From Acetobacter oryzoeni (GTDB lineage: Bacteria; Pseudomonadota; Alphaproteobacteria; Acetobacterales; Acetobacteraceae), in contig NZ_CP042808.1 in assembly GCF_004014775.2 (NCBI RefSeq), positions 1,702,001 to 1,766,000 on the forward strand: a stretch of 64,000 nucleotides of DNA. Reading direction: 5' to 3'. Shown here piece by piece: positions 42,702 to 52,555 of this stretch. The position numbers and the translations under genes were made by a program. Below the pieces are notes generated by a model. The model did no database searches. It had not been told where the DNA came from and worked only from the letters and a program-made list of their open reading frames with translations. Each line of letters opens with the position of its first letter. Positions within the stretch are counted from its first letter, which is position 1.

Positions 42702-44084
42702 CTAGCGCGGTAGGAACAGCCTGACGCGCAAACCACCCATTGGGGAATCCAGCAATTCCATCTCACCACCATGCGCGCGCACGATGTCGCGCGAGATTGT
42801 GAGCCCCAGCCCGGTTCCACCCCCACGCCCGCTCTCAAAGGCCCGTAGAACGCTGTCTCGGCGTTCTGGGGGGATACCCGGCCCATCATCATCTACCATC
42901 ATCACAACGCCATCTGATCGGCCCTGAGCGCTTAAATTGATATGCTTTGCATAACGGCGCGCATTATCCACCAAATTGATTAATGCGCGCCGCATGGCAT
43001 CTGGGCGCATATGCACCCGCAACCCCAGCGCCACACGCACCGAGAAAACATGCGCACCAGCGCGCCGGGCTGCGGCAGCCACATCTTCCAAAAAGGGTTC
43101 TATTTCGGTGTCCGCAATATTTTCGGTCCCTTCCCCGCGTGCAAAGGCTAAATAACTGGCAATCATGTGCTCCATTTCCGCCACGTCACCAATCATGTCC
43201 TCTACATCGGGCTGAATGTCTTCTGCTCGCACCATGCCGGTACGGGGCATCATGTCCAGAGAAAGCCGTAGGCGGGTAAGTGGCGTGCGCAAATCATGCG
43301 ATACGCCCGCCAGAACGCCCGTGCGTTGCGAGACAAAACGGTAAATCCGGTCTTGCATGCGGTTAAAGGCCACAGCTGCCTTGCGCACTTCCTGCGCCCC
43401 TGCCGGACGAATAGGGCCAATATCACGCCCAAGCCCAAACTGTTCAGCCGCGTGGGCAAGCCGCCGAATAGCCCGCACCTGATTACGCATGAACAGGCTG
43501 GCAATCACAAACAGGAGCAAAGAACTGCCAACCGCCCATGCTACAAACAGCCATATCTGCCCCATATCCAGCCGTTTACGTGGGGCTTCCACATCCAGTA
43601 CACCATCTGGCAACTGGATGGAGATTTTGACTGTGTGGGGATCTTCTCGCCAATTTACGAAAAACGGGTAGCTGATAGAGGCACGTAGCGCACGAGCCAG
43701 ATCTTCATCCATAGGCCCCAACACGTGGGTGGAACCAAATCGCCTAAGCCGTGCATTGGAATGCCACGATTCTACCAACTGCAAATGCTGTTGGGCCTGC
43801 TCTACAAACCACTGCCTGTCTGCCGGTTTTTTTAAACGCTCCAAGGCATTTAATGAGAGCACAATTTCTGATGTGACCGAATCTGAAAGACGGCGCGAGG
43901 CAACCTGTAGAAAATTGCCGTAAAATACTTCCAGCGCGATGCCCTGCGTGATCAGCAATGGGATCAACACAATCAGCAAAGACCGCGCCAGAAGCGAACG
44001 TGGAAGCACGCGCCGCATGGATTTTTCCACCCTGCGTGACTTCCAGAATGAGGATGGAAAAAGCTTTAGCCCGCTGCGCCGCAT
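42702..44084 (-). CDS. Sensor histidine kinase, EnvZ-like
   Basis: A 460-residue membrane kinase with two spans (about residues 33-52 and 155-180), a periplasmic sensor of about 100 residues, HAMP (MRNQVRAIRRLAHAAEQFG), HisKA with the phospho-His in GVSHDLRTPLTRLRL, and HATPase_c with NLVDNARRY and DDGPGIPPERRD and GGGTGLGLTISRDIVRAHGG. It begins 10 bases after the response regulator stop, so the two are a pair. Together with the MarR gene upstream this matches the PetP/PetR neighbourhood of Rhodobacter, where the regulator controls cytochrome bc1-linked growth; whether the targets are the same here is inference. Confidence 0.92.
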   Translation of the reverse strand: MRRSGLKLFPSSFWKSRRVEKSMRRVLPRSLLARSLLIVLIPLLITQGIALEVFYGNFLQVASRRLSDSVTSEIVLSLNALERLKKPADRQWFVEQAQQHLQLVESWHSNARLRRFGSTHVLGPMDEDLARALRASISYPFFVNWREDPHTVKISIQLPDGVLDVEAPRKRLDMGQIWLFVAWAVGSSLLLFVIASLFMRNQVRAIRRLAHAAEQFGLGRDIGPIRPAGAQEVRKAAVAFNRMQDRIYRFVSQRTGVLAGVSHDLRTPLTRLRLSLDMMPRTGMVRAEDIQPDVEDMIGDVAEMEHMIASYLAFARGEGTENIADTEIEPFLEDVAAAARRAGAHVFSVRVALGLRVHMRPDAMRRALINLVDNARRYAKHINLSAQGRSDGVVMMVDDDGPGIPPERRDSVLRAFESGRGGGTGLGLTISRDIVRAHGGEMELLDSPMGGLRVRLFLPR

Positions 44085-44094
44085 GATTTATGTC

Positions 44095-44817
44095 TTACAG
44101 CCCCGGTTTGAGCACATATCCACGCCCACGGATGGTATGCAGGTATCTTGGCTCCTTGGGGTCAGGCTCAATACGTCGCCTCAGGCGCGTTACCTGCACA
44201 TCTACGGCGCGCTCTCCAATTTCCGCCATATCCAGCGCCTTGGCAATTTCCTCGCGCGAGAACACATCATTGGGCCTACGTGCCAATACGGAAAGCAGAG
44301 CGGCCTCGCCTCCCGTAAGATGAATGGTGCCATTGGGCCCGCTTAAAATAAGCCGAACGGGATCAAACTCTTTATCCCCCAACCGCACGATACGCAGATT
44401 ATCCGTTGCCGGAGCAGGTTGATGCCGCCGTAAATGGGCTTTCAGGCGCAAAAGCAGTTCACGTGGCTCAAAAGGCTTACCGAGATAATCATCAGCACCG
44501 GCTTCCAGCCCCGTAATGCGGTCTGCTGGTTCTCCGCGTGCTGTAAGAAGCAGAATGGGGAGTTCCTGCCCTTCATCACGTAGTGCGCGTGTCAGTTCCA
44601 AGCCGTTTTCACCCGGCATGGTCACATCCAAGACCATGGCATCTGGCTGAATGCCTTCCAGTGTCTGCCGTGCCTCTGCTGCGCTAGCTGCTACGCTTAC
44701 CCGAAAGCCGTGCTCAAACAGGTAGCGCTGCAACAGCCGCCGTAACCGCGGATCATCATCCACCACAATAACATGCGGGGCGACATCTTCTTCCACACTC
44801 TCGCGCTCATGCTCCAT
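44095..44817 (-). CDS. petR: OmpR-family response regulator, PetR-like
   Basis: 240 residues: receiver domain with the acidic pair VVDDDPRLRRLL, phospho-acceptor Asp in AMVLDVTMPGENG and Lys in DDYLGKPFEPRELL; then an OmpR-type winged helix (LTGGEAALLSVLARRPNDVFSREEIAKAL, RAVDVQVTRLRRRIEPDPKEPRYLHTIRGRGYVLKPG). The start at 44817 (MEHERESVEE) overlaps the MarR stop by 11 bases. In alphaproteobacteria this RR is usually paired with the MarR-family PetP; the symbol is given on that basis and is not certain. Confidence 0.85.
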   Translation of the reverse strand: MEHERESVEEDVAPHVIVVDDDPRLRRLLQRYLFEHGFRVSVAASAAEARQTLEGIQPDAMVLDVTMPGENGLELTRALRDEGQELPILLLTARGEPADRITGLEAGADDYLGKPFEPRELLLRLKAHLRRHQPAPATDNLRIVRLGDKEFDPVRLILSGPNGTIHLTGGEAALLSVLARRPNDVFSREEIAKALDMAEIGERAVDVQVTRLRRRIEPDPKEPRYLHTIRGRGYVLKPGL

Positions 44818-45328
44818 GCCGCCCTCCTTTTTTACCGGCTGCATCTTCATTCAATACAGACCGACTCTGTTCGGATAACATTCCACGCATCACGCGCCGA
44901 AACCCCTCCACAGCTGCGCCTCCTGCCTCTCGATACGCAGCTACAAGGCGATGGCGCACAACAGCAAACAATCTGGCTTCTGCCGCTTTGCCTTCTGGGC
45001 TTAAAAAAAGCAGACGTTGCCGCCTGTCCTGACGCCCCGGTTGGCTTTCCAGATACTGCCTTGCTTCCAGTTCATGCATGGTGCGGCCAAGGCTTTGTTT
45101 TGTCACCCCCAACACAGCCTGAAGGCGACTAACCGGAATACCGGGACTAAACGCCAACACCTGCAACACCCGATAATGCGCGTGGCCCAACCCATCCGCT
45201 TCCAAAACAGGCTCAATAGCCTGCGCCATATCGCGCGATGCCAGAAACATAAGGGTTTGCGCCAGCCGCAACTGTTCTTCCCGCAGAAAGAGCAGATCTG
45301 CTCCTGCTGTTTCATGAGGTAAGGACAT
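44807..45328 (-). CDS. petP: MarR-family regulator, PetP-like
   Basis: 173-residue winged-helix regulator: HYRVLQVLAFSPGIPVSRLQAVLGVTKQSLGRTMHELEARQYLE is the MarR DNA-binding core. A short N-terminal helix and a C-terminal dimerisation helix complete it. Overlap of 11 bases with the response regulator and gene order argue for PetP; ligand unknown. Transcribed away from coq9 with a 28-base gap to its own upstream neighbour on the same strand. Confidence 0.82.
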   Translation of the reverse strand: MSLPHETAGADLLFLREEQLRLAQTLMFLASRDMAQAIEPVLEADGLGHAHYRVLQVLAFSPGIPVSRLQAVLGVTKQSLGRTMHELEARQYLESQPGRQDRRQRLLFLSPEGKAAEARLFAVVRHRLVAAYREAGGAAVEGFRRVMRGMLSEQSRSVLNEDAAGKKGGRHGA

Positions 45329-45356
45329 AGGTGTTTAGGCCTCCCGCAAAAGGCTC

Positions 45357-46016
45357 TTAGGCCCGCGCCATAAAGGGAAAACCACCCATACGGGCTTTAA
45401 TGCGCCCAATGCGCAGAACATCTGACAGACGCCTATCAACAAAAGCTGCCAAAGCGGCTTCATTATCACCGCGCGCCAGCCAGTACAGCAGCACAGAGGC
45501 ATAGACACCGCCCAAGCTGAGGCGCTTGGTTACGTAAGTTAGCCCCGAGGAGTCATCCTGTGCAGCCTGCCAGATGGCATTGATAGTACGCATCATGCTC
45601 CGGCGCAGTGCTTTTCCCTCACACGGGGCCAGCAGAACGGAGAGGCCTTTACGTGTAGCTGAACGGACAGCCTCATCCACCGGAAGCCGATACAGCAGCG
45701 CCTGCCGCACACGCTGGCTTAAGCGAGGTGCCTCTTCCGTATCCCACATGGCTTCCAGCATATCTCTGTCACATAGGTCGAACCATGCTTCCACAAGCTC
45801 TGCACTGCCACCGGGAAACAGCAGATCCGCATCTGGGCCTGCCACTTGCAGCAGCACATCCATGCCCCATCCACGCTCTCCGGCTACGGCAGCCATCTGG
45901 CGCAGGATCTCATCCCGCGCTGGATCACGCTCCAAAGGCGCAGGCATAATGCCAGCAGCCAAAGTTGCCACTGCCAATGAGATAGCCTGACTTATCTTAC
46001 CTGCACCCGTGCTCAT
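45357..46016 (-). CDS. coq9: COQ9 family protein
   Basis: 219-residue protein of the Coq9 family (TetR-like fold that binds quinone intermediates and aids the Coq7 hydroxylase in mitochondria). The segment LERDPARDEILRQMAAVAGERGWG and the terminal DRRLSDVLRIGRIKARM are recognisable, as is the site beside divergent rpsU (the family was once named rpsU-divergently transcribed). Here def sits between it and rpsU. It starts 3 bases after the def stop, so the two form a unit. Together with ubiA in the same window it points to ubiquinone synthesis. Confidence 0.87.
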   Translation of the reverse strand: MSTGAGKISQAISLAVATLAAGIMPAPLERDPARDEILRQMAAVAGERGWGMDVLLQVAGPDADLLFPGGSAELVEAWFDLCDRDMLEAMWDTEEAPRLSQRVRQALLYRLPVDEAVRSATRKGLSVLLAPCEGKALRRSMMRTINAIWQAAQDDSSGLTYVTKRLSLGGVYASVLLYWLARGDNEAALAAFVDRRLSDVLRIGRIKARMGGFPFMARA

Positions 46017-46019
46017 GCC

Positions 46020-46544
46020 CTACGCCCCATACCGTGTGATTTCTTTTGCAAACCCAAATTTGCTCATATCCGTCATCCGCATGGGATAGAGGATTCCATC
46101 CAGATGATCCATTTCATGCTGCATGACATGCGCCCGAAACCCTGTGGCCATGCCTTCCACCTTTTGTCCGTGCTGATCAAACCCGGCATACCATATCCGC
46201 TTGTAGCGCAGCACTTCCCCCCGCAGGTCGGGCAAGGAAAGGCAGCCTTCAGCCCGTAGTATTTTTTCATCATCAACCGGTTTTAAAACCGGGTTGATCA
46301 AAGCCTGCACAGGCAAAGGTGGATCATCCTCCCCTTCACTGCGCGCAAGTGGCACGCTGTAAATAAAAAGCCTTTGGGAAACAAATACCTGCGGGGCAGC
46401 CAACCCTACCCCACCGCTTTCTTCCAGAGTTTCACGCATATCCGCTATCAGGCGCGCAATATCTGGCGCTGTGGGGTCTGGCACCTCCTGCGCGGGCTGC
46501 CTTAAAACCGGGTGCCCCATGCGGGCTATTGCAAGAACTGCCAT
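46020..46544 (-). CDS. def: Peptide deformylase
   Basis: Removes the formyl group from nascent proteins. The three motifs are intact: GGVGLAAPQV, EGCLSLP and QHEMDHLDGIL (metal-binding HExxH as HEMDH). Length 174 residues, normal. Starts at 46544 (MAVLAIARMGHPVLR). Divergent to rpsU and followed by coq9. Confidence 0.96.
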   Translation of the reverse strand: MAVLAIARMGHPVLRQPAQEVPDPTAPDIARLIADMRETLEESGGVGLAAPQVFVSQRLFIYSVPLARSEGEDDPPLPVQALINPVLKPVDDEKILRAEGCLSLPDLRGEVLRYKRIWYAGFDQHGQKVEGMATGFRAHVMQHEMDHLDGILYPMRMTDMSKFGFAKEITRYGA

Positions 46545-46616
46545 TTTTCACCCCATTTCTGTGGAGGTTGCACAATAAAAGCACACAGAAGTGCATTTTA
46601 AACACGAAAGAACAAA

Positions 46617-46646
46617 TTGTATCTTGTCTAAAGGCCGTGTTATAGA
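46617..46646 (+). promoter_or_regulatory. Candidate sigma-70 promoter for rpsU
   Basis: TTGTAT (46617-46622) and TATAGA (46641-46646) with an 18-base spacer. Predicts transcription starting near 46653 and a leader of about 105 bases that holds the attenuator-like hairpin. Confidence 0.45.
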
Positions 46647-46710
46647 GGCCGCCAACAAAGGAATCGGCGCCCCGCAAGGCTGCGACGGTTCCGGTTCCGT
46701 GATAATCTAC

Positions 46711-46735
46711 AAAAAGCCGGGTTGCCCGGATTTTT
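46711..46735 (+). terminator. Terminator-like hairpin in the rpsU leader
   Basis: AAAAAGCCGGG (46711-46721) and CCCGGATTTTT (46725-46735) form a stem with one G/A mismatch and a 3-base loop, with T5 at its 3' side. It is 23 bases upstream of the rpsU start, inside the probable leader, so it could act as an attenuator or end a short leader RNA. Confidence 0.5.
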
Positions 46736-46758
46736 CTGAAACAGGGGTTAGAGACCAA

Positions 46759-46962
46759 GTGCACGTTCTCGTCCGTGACAACAATGTCGATCAGGCTCTT
46801 AAAGCGCTCAAGAAGAAAATGCAGCGTGAAGGCATCTTCCGTGAAATGAAGCTGCGTCGGCACTACGAAAAGCCGTCTGAGCGCAAGGCCCGTGAAGCGG
46901 CAGAAGCCGTGCGCCGTGCTCGTAAGATGGAACGCAAGCGTCTGGAACGCGAAGGCTTCTAA
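46759..46962 (+). CDS. rpsU: Small ribosomal subunit protein bS21
   Basis: 67 residues with a GTG start at 46759 ([20 protein letters not shown] then [45 protein letters not shown]), diagnostic of bS21. The frame is open upstream to 46591, but only this GTG gives the family N-terminus. No strong Shine-Dalgarno is visible. An intrinsic terminator follows. Confidence 0.95.
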   Translation: MHVLVRDNNVDQALKALKKKMQREGIFREMKLRRHYEKPSERKAREAAEAVRRARKMERKRLEREGF

Positions 46963-46982
46963 GCCTTTCCATACTTCTATCC

Positions 46983-47021
46983 AAAAAAGGCCGGCATCCT
47001 ATGGATGTTCCGGCCTTTTTT
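46983..47021 (+). terminator. Intrinsic terminator after rpsU
   Basis: AAAAAAGGCCGG (46983-46994) pairs with CCGGCCTTTTTT (47010-47021) over a 15-base loop. Confidence 0.92.
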
Positions 47022-47054
47022 GTGTCTGCTATGTTTCCATAGCTTGTCGCCCAT

Positions 47055-47094
47055 AAAAAAAAGCCGGCCCACCTAAAAGTGGGACGGCCTTTTA
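47055..47094 (-). terminator. Intrinsic terminator after leuB
   Basis: On the minus strand AAAAGGCCG...CCCAC pairs with GTGGG...CGGCTTTT, with small internal defects, and ends in a T8 run. It closes the leuCDB operon. Confidence 0.85.
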
Positions 47095-47115
47095 ACTTGC
47101 TGCTTATTAAGAGCG

Positions 47116-48240
47116 TTACTTCTGGAGCTTATCCAGCTCCCGCACAATGGCTTCACCCATCACGGATGTGCCAACGCGCGCCATGCCTTCGCTCATGATA
47201 TCTGCCGTGCGCAAACCGCTTTCCAGTACGTTGGAAACCGCCTGCTCAATCATGTTGGCTTCTTCCTGCTTGTTCAGGGAGTAACGGAGCAACATGGCAA
47301 AAGACAGAATCTGCGCAATGGGGTTTGCAATGCCCTGCCCGGCAATATCCGGCGCACTGCCATGAATGGGCTCATACAGCGCAGGGAATTTGCCATTTTC
47401 GCGCACAGCACCCAGCGTTGCAGAAGGCAGCATACCCAAGCTGCCTGTCAGCATGGATGCAAGATCAGACAGCAGATCACCAAACAGGTTGCCGGTCACA
47501 ATCACATCAAACTGGCGCGGGTTACGCACCATCTGCATGGCGCAGTTATCGGCCAGCATGTGAGAGAGTTCTACATCCGGGAATTCTTTGGCATGCACAT
47601 CTGTCACCACTTCCTTCCACAGAAGGCCACTTTCCATGACATTGCATTTTTCAACAGAACACACACGGTTAGACCGTTTGCGGGCCAGATCAAACGCCAC
47701 ACGCGCTACACGCTCAATTTCAGACGTGGTGTAAACTTCTGTGTTGATGCCCCGCTTGCTGCCATCTGGCAGGGTTTCAATGCCACGTGGGTTACCAAAA
47801 TAGATACCCCCCACCGTTTCACGCACGATCATGATATCCAGCCCACGCACCACATCCGGCTTAAGCGTGCTGGCATCTACCAGTGCATCAAACACTTTGG
47901 CCGGGCGCAGGTTGGCAAACAGCCCCAGTTCCTGCCGCAGCTTGAGAATGGCCACTTCCGGGCGCTTTTCAAACCCCACATGCGCCCACTTTGGATCACC
48001 AACCGAGCCAAACAGCACTGCATCCGCAGCCCATGCCTTCTCGATCACTTCATCACGGATAGGCTCACCGTATTCTGCCAGAGAAGCACCACCAACCACA
48101 TCTTCCGTAATATCGAAGGACAGGCCACGACGGCTTTCCAGCCAGTCAATAACACGCCGGACTTCCCGCATGATTTCGGGGCCAATACCGTCACCCGGCA
48201 GAACAAGAAGTTTTATGGCTGTGTTCTGTGCAGTCATCAT
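47116..48240 (-). CDS. leuB: 3-isopropylmalate dehydrogenase
   Basis: NAD-dependent oxidative decarboxylation of 3-isopropylmalate in leucine synthesis. The 374-residue protein has [20 protein letters not shown], the substrate-binding [37 protein letters not shown] and the signature [36 protein letters not shown]. Intact. Third gene of leuC-leuD-leuB; 15 bases after leuD. Start ATG 48240 or the adjacent 48237. Confidence 0.97.
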   Translation of the reverse strand: MMTAQNTAIKLLVLPGDGIGPEIMREVRRVIDWLESRRGLSFDITEDVVGGASLAEYGEPIRDEVIEKAWAADAVLFGSVGDPKWAHVGFEKRPEVAILKLRQELGLFANLRPAKVFDALVDASTLKPDVVRGLDIMIVRETVGGIYFGNPRGIETLPDGSKRGINTEVYTTSEIERVARVAFDLARKRSNRVCSVEKCNVMESGLLWKEVVTDVHAKEFPDVELSHMLADNCAMQMVRNPRQFDVIVTGNLFGDLLSDLASMLTGSLGMLPSATLGAVRENGKFPALYEPIHGSAPDIAGQGIANPIAQILSFAMLLRYSLNKQEEANMIEQAVSNVLESGLRTADIMSEGMARVGTSVMGEAIVRELDKLQK

Positions 48241-48255
48241 GCAGCTCCAGAATAA

Positions 48256-48879
48256 TCAATCAATATGAATGGAAGGCATCCAGGGTTTTTCCCGGTTTTC
48301 CCGGTTTTCATACCCTTCGATATTTGTTTCGTGCTGAAGCGTCTGGCCAATATCATCCAGCCCTTCCAGCAGCAGATGCTTGCGGAACGGGTCGATTTCA
48401 AAAGGCACTTCCTGCCCATCTGGCCGCACAATAACCTGCCGGGGCAGATCAACCGTAAGGCGGGCATTGCTGCCCATGCTGGCATCTGCCATCAGCTGAT
48501 CGCAAATTTCACGCGGCAGGCGGATCGGCAAAATGCCGTTCTTGAAGCAGTTATTGAAGAAGATATCGGCAAAGGAAGGTGCAATCACGCACCGAATACC
48601 AAAATCCAGCAGTGCCCAAGGCGCATGCTCACGCGATGAACCGCAGCCCAGATTGTCATAGGTAATCAGGATTTCAGCTTTACGCCACGGTTCCTTGTTC
48701 AGCACAAAATCCGGGTTTTCTTTACCATCTGGCAGATAACGCATGGCATCAAAGGCATTTTTACCCAAGCCAGTGCGCTGCGTGGTTTTTAAAAACCGAG
48801 CCGGAATAATTTTGTCTGTATCAATGTTGGCTTCTGGCAGAGCTGCCGCAATGGCCGACAGAGTTGTAAACTTTTCCAT
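48256..48879 (-). CDS. leuD: 3-isopropylmalate dehydratase small subunit
   Basis: Swivel subunit of isopropylmalate isomerase. 207 residues with [53 protein letters not shown], the family hallmark. Its start overlaps the leuC stop by one base, indicating coupling. A short repeated ENREN stretch near the C-terminus ([12 protein letters not shown]) is unusual but in frame. Confidence 0.97.
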   Translation of the reverse strand: MEKFTTLSAIAAALPEANIDTDKIIPARFLKTTQRTGLGKNAFDAMRYLPDGKENPDFVLNKEPWRKAEILITYDNLGCGSSREHAPWALLDFGIRCVIAPSFADIFFNNCFKNGILPIRLPREICDQLMADASMGSNARLTVDLPRQVIVRPDGQEVPFEIDPFRKHLLLEGLDDIGQTLQHETNIEGYENRENREKPWMPSIHID

Positions 48880-50282
48880 TATGCCAGCTCCCTTACATCA
48901 GTCAGGCACCCCGTCACAGCAGCAGCCGCGGCCATGGCAGGAGACAGCAGATGTGTGCGACCGCCCGGCCCCTGACGTCCTTCAAAATTACGGTTGGATG
49001 TAGAAGCACAACGCTGGCCCGGTGTTAGCCGATCTGGGTTCATACCAAGGCACATGGAGCACCCGGCCTCACGCCATTCAAAACCTGCATCCAGAAAAAT
49101 CTGGTCCAGCCCTTCTTCTTCTGCCTGCCGCTTTACATTGCCCGAACCCGGCACAATCATGGCGCGCACGCCTTCAGCCACCTTGCGGCCAGCGGCTATC
49201 TGCGCTGCGGCACGCAAATCTTCAATACGGCTGTTGGTGCAAGAGCCAATGAAAACCACATCAACTGGTGTGCCAGCAATTTTCTGCCCAGCTTCCAGCC
49301 CCATGTAGTCCAGCATACGCTGCATCTGGGTGCGCTTGGCTTCATCAGCTTCATCAGCAGGGTTAGGTACGATGGCCGTAATGGGCAGCACTGTTTCCGG
49401 GCTTGTGCCCCATGTCAGGCTGGGGCTGATATCTTCGGCCCGCAGCGTCACTTCCTTATCGAAATGCGCACCTTCATCAGAAGCCAGCGTTTTCCAATAG
49501 GCAACAGCCTTGTCGAACTCTTCACCCTTGGGGGCAAACGGACGGCCACGCACATATTCAAACGTGGTTTCATCTGGCGCAACCATACCTGCGCGCGCAC
49601 CGGCTTCAATGGCCATGTTGCACAGCGTCATACGACCTGCCATGTCCAGCCCACGAATGGCGGAACCTGCAAATTCGATTACATGCCCTGTGCCACCAGC
49701 CGTGCCGATATGCCCGATAATAGCCAGCATGATATCTTTGGCAGAAACGCCAGCACCAAGCGTGCCATCAACCGTAACGCGCATGTTTTTAGCCGGACGC
49801 TGCAGAATGGTCTGCGTGGCCATTACATGCTCGACTTCCGACGTACCGATACCGAAAGCCAGCGAACCCAGCGCACCATGCGTAGAGGTATGGGAATCCC
49901 CACACACAATGGTCATGCCTGGCAGAGAAATCCCCTGCTCTGGCCCGACAACGTGCACAATGCCCTGATTGGCAGAAAGCAGCGGGAAATACGGAACCCC
50001 GAATTCCTTAACGTTGCGTTCCAGCGTTTCAATCTGGTTGCGGCTATCGGCTTCTTCAATCGGCTGGGTGCGGTCAGACGTTGGCACGTTGTGGTCAACC
50101 ACAGCCACAGTCTTTTCCGGGTGGCGCAGTTTACGCCCTGCCAGACGCAAGCCTTCAAAAGCCTGCGGGCTGGTGACTTCGTGCACAAGGTGCCGGTCAA
50201 TATAAAGAATAGAGGTGCCGTCCGGCAGAGTTTCAACGACGTGATCATCCCAGATCTTGTCGAACAACGTACGCGGGCCCAT
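48879..50282 (-). CDS. leuC: 3-isopropylmalate dehydratase large subunit
   Basis: Aconitase-type [4Fe-4S] subunit that isomerises isopropylmalate with LeuD. 467 residues, with [44 protein letters not shown], the cluster Cys in [12 protein letters not shown] and the pair in [12 protein letters not shown] strong AAAGGAGGAGG site precedes the ATG at 50282. No leucine-rich leader peptide is seen in the short gap after rplS. Confidence 0.97.
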   Translation of the reverse strand: MGPRTLFDKIWDDHVVETLPDGTSILYIDRHLVHEVTSPQAFEGLRLAGRKLRHPEKTVAVVDHNVPTSDRTQPIEEADSRNQIETLERNVKEFGVPYFPLLSANQGIVHVVGPEQGISLPGMTIVCGDSHTSTHGALGSLAFGIGTSEVEHVMATQTILQRPAKNMRVTVDGTLGAGVSAKDIMLAIIGHIGTAGGTGHVIEFAGSAIRGLDMAGRMTLCNMAIEAGARAGMVAPDETTFEYVRGRPFAPKGEEFDKAVAYWKTLASDEGAHFDKEVTLRAEDISPSLTWGTSPETVLPITAIVPNPADEADEAKRTQMQRMLDYMGLEAGQKIAGTPVDVVFIGSCTNSRIEDLRAAAQIAAGRKVAEGVRAMIVPGSGNVKRQAEEEGLDQIFLDAGFEWREAGCSMCLGMNPDRLTPGQRCASTSNRNFEGRQGPGGRTHLLSPAMAAAAAVTGCLTDVRELA

Positions 50283-50363
50283 GCCCTCCTCCTTTATATC
50301 TCTTACGCTACGTGCATCAGCTCACCTATTAGGCCAATGCTGTTGCGGTATGCCTATATATCA

Positions 50364-50399
50364 AAAAGACCCGACTGACATAGGCCAGTCGGGTTTTAA
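50364..50399 (-). terminator. Intrinsic terminator after rplS
   Basis: ACCCGACTG and CAGTCGGGT form a 9-pair stem with a 7-base loop; on the minus strand it ends in TCTTTTTGA. It separates the ribosomal operon from leuCDB. Confidence 0.88.
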
Positions 50400-50435
50400 A
50401 AACCATATCAGACCGATGTGAACGGTTATATGGTT

Positions 50436-50819
50436 TTAGCTGGCTGCCGGAGCAACCACTTCACGCGGGCGTTCTGCAATACGAGCAGACTTACCGCTAC
50501 GGCCACGCAGGTAGTACAGCTTTGCACGACGCACTTTACCACGACGCACAACCTTGATTTCTGCAACCGTAGGTGCGTACAGCGGGAACACACGTTCCAC
50601 ACCTTCACCATTGGAAATCTTGCGCACGGTGAAGTTGCTGTTCAGGCCCTTGTTGGAACGGGCAATCACAACGCCTTCAAAAGCCTGCAGACGGGTACGT
50701 TCACCTTCCTGCACCTTAACGGAAACGCGCACCGTATCACCGGCTTCGAATTCCGGAACAGCGCGCTCTGCTGTCAGACGCTTAATTTCTGCAGCTTCAT
50801 ACTGCTGAATGATGTTCAT
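50436..50819 (-). CDS. rplS: Large ribosomal subunit protein bL19
   Basis: 50S protein at the subunit interface, 127 residues from the ATG at 50819 ([15 protein letters not shown]). The core [29 protein letters not shown] and [25 protein letters not shown] is diagnostic. The last gene of the rpsP-rimM-trmD-rplS operon, followed by a terminator. Confidence 0.97.
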   Translation of the reverse strand: MNIIQQYEAAEIKRLTAERAVPEFEAGDTVRVSVKVQEGERTRLQAFEGVVIARSNKGLNSNFTVRKISNGEGVERVFPLYAPTVAEIKVVRRGKVRRAKLYYLRGRSGKSARIAERPREVVAPAAS

Positions 50820-50833
50820 GTCGGTATCCTTCC

Positions 50834-51586
50834 TCAAACCCCAAAATGGTCTGTCTGTGCGGCCCCGCCCACAGCTTCAGCCATGTTTCTTTCCTTGCGA
50901 GCCAGCCAGGCAGACCACAGATCCGGCCTTCTTTCCCGCGTTATTTCTTCTGCCTGCTTCTGCCTCCAGGCCGCGATGGCGGCATGATTGCCCGAAAGCA
51001 GGATTTCCGGCACAGCGCGCCCTTCCCACTCGGCAGGACGGGTATAGTGCGGATATTCAAGCAGCCCTTCGGAAAAACTTTCCTCTACGCCACTTTCCTC
51101 ACACCCCATCACGCCGGGTAGCAGACGCACACACGCATCCAGCAACACCAGTCCGGCAGTTTCCCCACCCGAGAGAATGTAATCTCCGATGGATACCTGC
51201 TCAACGTCATGTGCTTGCAGCACACGTTCGTCCACACCTTCAAACCGACCACACAGCAACAACACCCCAGAACCAGCCGCATAACGCCGCACATCCTGCT
51301 GCGTTAATGGCCGCCCACGCGGTGTAAGATACACACGCGGCACATTTGCTGGCGCCTGAGAGGCAGCAAAGGCGGCATCCACCACATCTGGGCGGATAAC
51401 CATGCCTGCACCACCACCAAATGGTGTATCATCTACTGCACGATGCCGGCCCAGACCATGCTGCCGCAGATCTTCCGTCCGACATGTCCACAAGCCTTTT
51501 TCCAGTGCTCGCCCTGCAAGGGAAAGCCCCAGTGGGCCCGGAAACATTTCAGGAAACAGCGTGAGCACAGTGGCCTGCCAGTTCAT
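50834..51586 (-). CDS. trmD: tRNA (guanine37-N1)-methyltransferase
   Basis: SPOUT methyltransferase that makes m1G37 and prevents frameshifting. 250 residues with [23 protein letters not shown], the knot sequences [31 protein letters not shown] and [19 protein letters not shown]. Start at 51586 overlaps the rimM stop by 4 bases. Standard operon place. Confidence 0.97.
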   Translation of the reverse strand: MNWQATVLTLFPEMFPGPLGLSLAGRALEKGLWTCRTEDLRQHGLGRHRAVDDTPFGGGAGMVIRPDVVDAAFAASQAPANVPRVYLTPRGRPLTQQDVRRYAAGSGVLLLCGRFEGVDERVLQAHDVEQVSIGDYILSGGETAGLVLLDACVRLLPGVMGCEESGVEESFSEGLLEYPHYTRPAEWEGRAVPEILLSGNHAAIAAWRQKQAEEITRERRPDLWSAWLARKERNMAEAVGGAAQTDHFGV

Positions 51587-52125
51587 AGCTGCACCTCTGT
51601 TTTCTGCCGTTTACCAACGCCGCGTCCTTCTTCGCCCGAAACTTCTTCGGGCCGCACCACCGTGATTGTCCGTTGTTTCAGATGCACCTCAGGCACACAG
51701 GCCTGAGTAAACGGAACAAGGGAACCATCACTCAGTTCCAGACTGGCGCCAGCTCCATAATCATGCACCATCACAACACGACCAAGAGAAAGACCGTTTT
51801 CGAAAGCTTCCATGCCAATTAAATCAGCATGGTAGAATTCTTCTTCCTCAGGTTCCGGCAAAGCTGCACGCGGCACATACAGGCGGGTATTCACCAACGC
51901 CTGCGCGGCATCACGATCAGCCAGCGGAGTGCCATTGGCATCCCGCAATTCGGCTACGCTACCCGCCCCACGCCAACTGAGGAACCATTTACGGCCCTGA
52001 TCGTCCTGCAATGCCCCACACTGCTCCAGCGTTTGCGGGTTTTCCGCATAAGCGCGCACACGCACAAGGCCGCGCACACCATGCGGTTTACCAACAACGC
52101 CCATCAGAATGAGGTTTGAGCACAT
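51583..52125 (-). CDS. rimM: Ribosome maturation factor RimM
   Basis: Assists 30S head assembly and binds uS19. 180 residues with [27 protein letters not shown] N-terminal domain and a PRC-barrel ([38 protein letters not shown]). 14 bases after rpsP, 4-base overlap with trmD. Confidence 0.95.
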   Translation of the reverse strand: MCSNLILMGVVGKPHGVRGLVRVRAYAENPQTLEQCGALQDDQGRKWFLSWRGAGSVAELRDANGTPLADRDAAQALVNTRLYVPRAALPEPEEEEFYHADLIGMEAFENGLSLGRVVMVHDYGAGASLELSDGSLVPFTQACVPEVHLKQRTITVVRPEEVSGEEGRGVGKRQKTEVQL

Positions 52126-52139
52126 GATGGTTTCAGGCT

Positions 52140-52493
52140 TTAGGCAGCAGCGGCTTCGGCAGCTTTAGCGGCTTCAGCAGCGCGTTCCTGTGCCTTCTTC
52201 TTCGGAGCAGACTTTTTAGGCTGTTCACGATAAGCGGGCTTAGGAGCCAGACCTGCGTTACCAAGGAAGCGAGCCACGCGATCTGTCGGCTGAGCGCCTT
52301 CAGACAGCCAATGCTTGATGCGTTCTTCTGTCAGACGCACGCGTTCAGCGTGATCAGACGGCAGCATTGGGTTGTAAGCGCCAACCTTTTCAATGAAACG
52401 GCCATCACGCGGGCTGCGGCTATCTGCCACAACGATGTGGTAGTACGGACGCTTCTTGGCACCTGCGCGGGCAAGACGAATTTTAAGACTCAT
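52140..52493 (-). CDS. rpsP: Small ribosomal subunit protein bS16
   Basis: 30S assembly protein, 117 residues: [21 protein letters not shown], then [21 protein letters not shown] and [22 protein letters not shown] Lys/Ala-rich tail of about 30 residues ([25 protein letters not shown]) follows the core, longer than the E. coli protein and common in alphaproteobacteria. 62 bases after ffh. Confidence 0.97.
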   Translation of the reverse strand: MSLKIRLARAGAKKRPYYHIVVADSRSPRDGRFIEKVGAYNPMLPSDHAERVRLTEERIKHWLSEGAQPTDRVARFLGNAGLAPKPAYREQPKKSAPKKKAQERAAEAAKAAEAAAA

Positions 52494-52555
52494 TCGGAGT
52501 TACTCCAGACCCAAAAATAAAAAACCCGAAAAACTGCTTCTAGAAATAGACCGCC

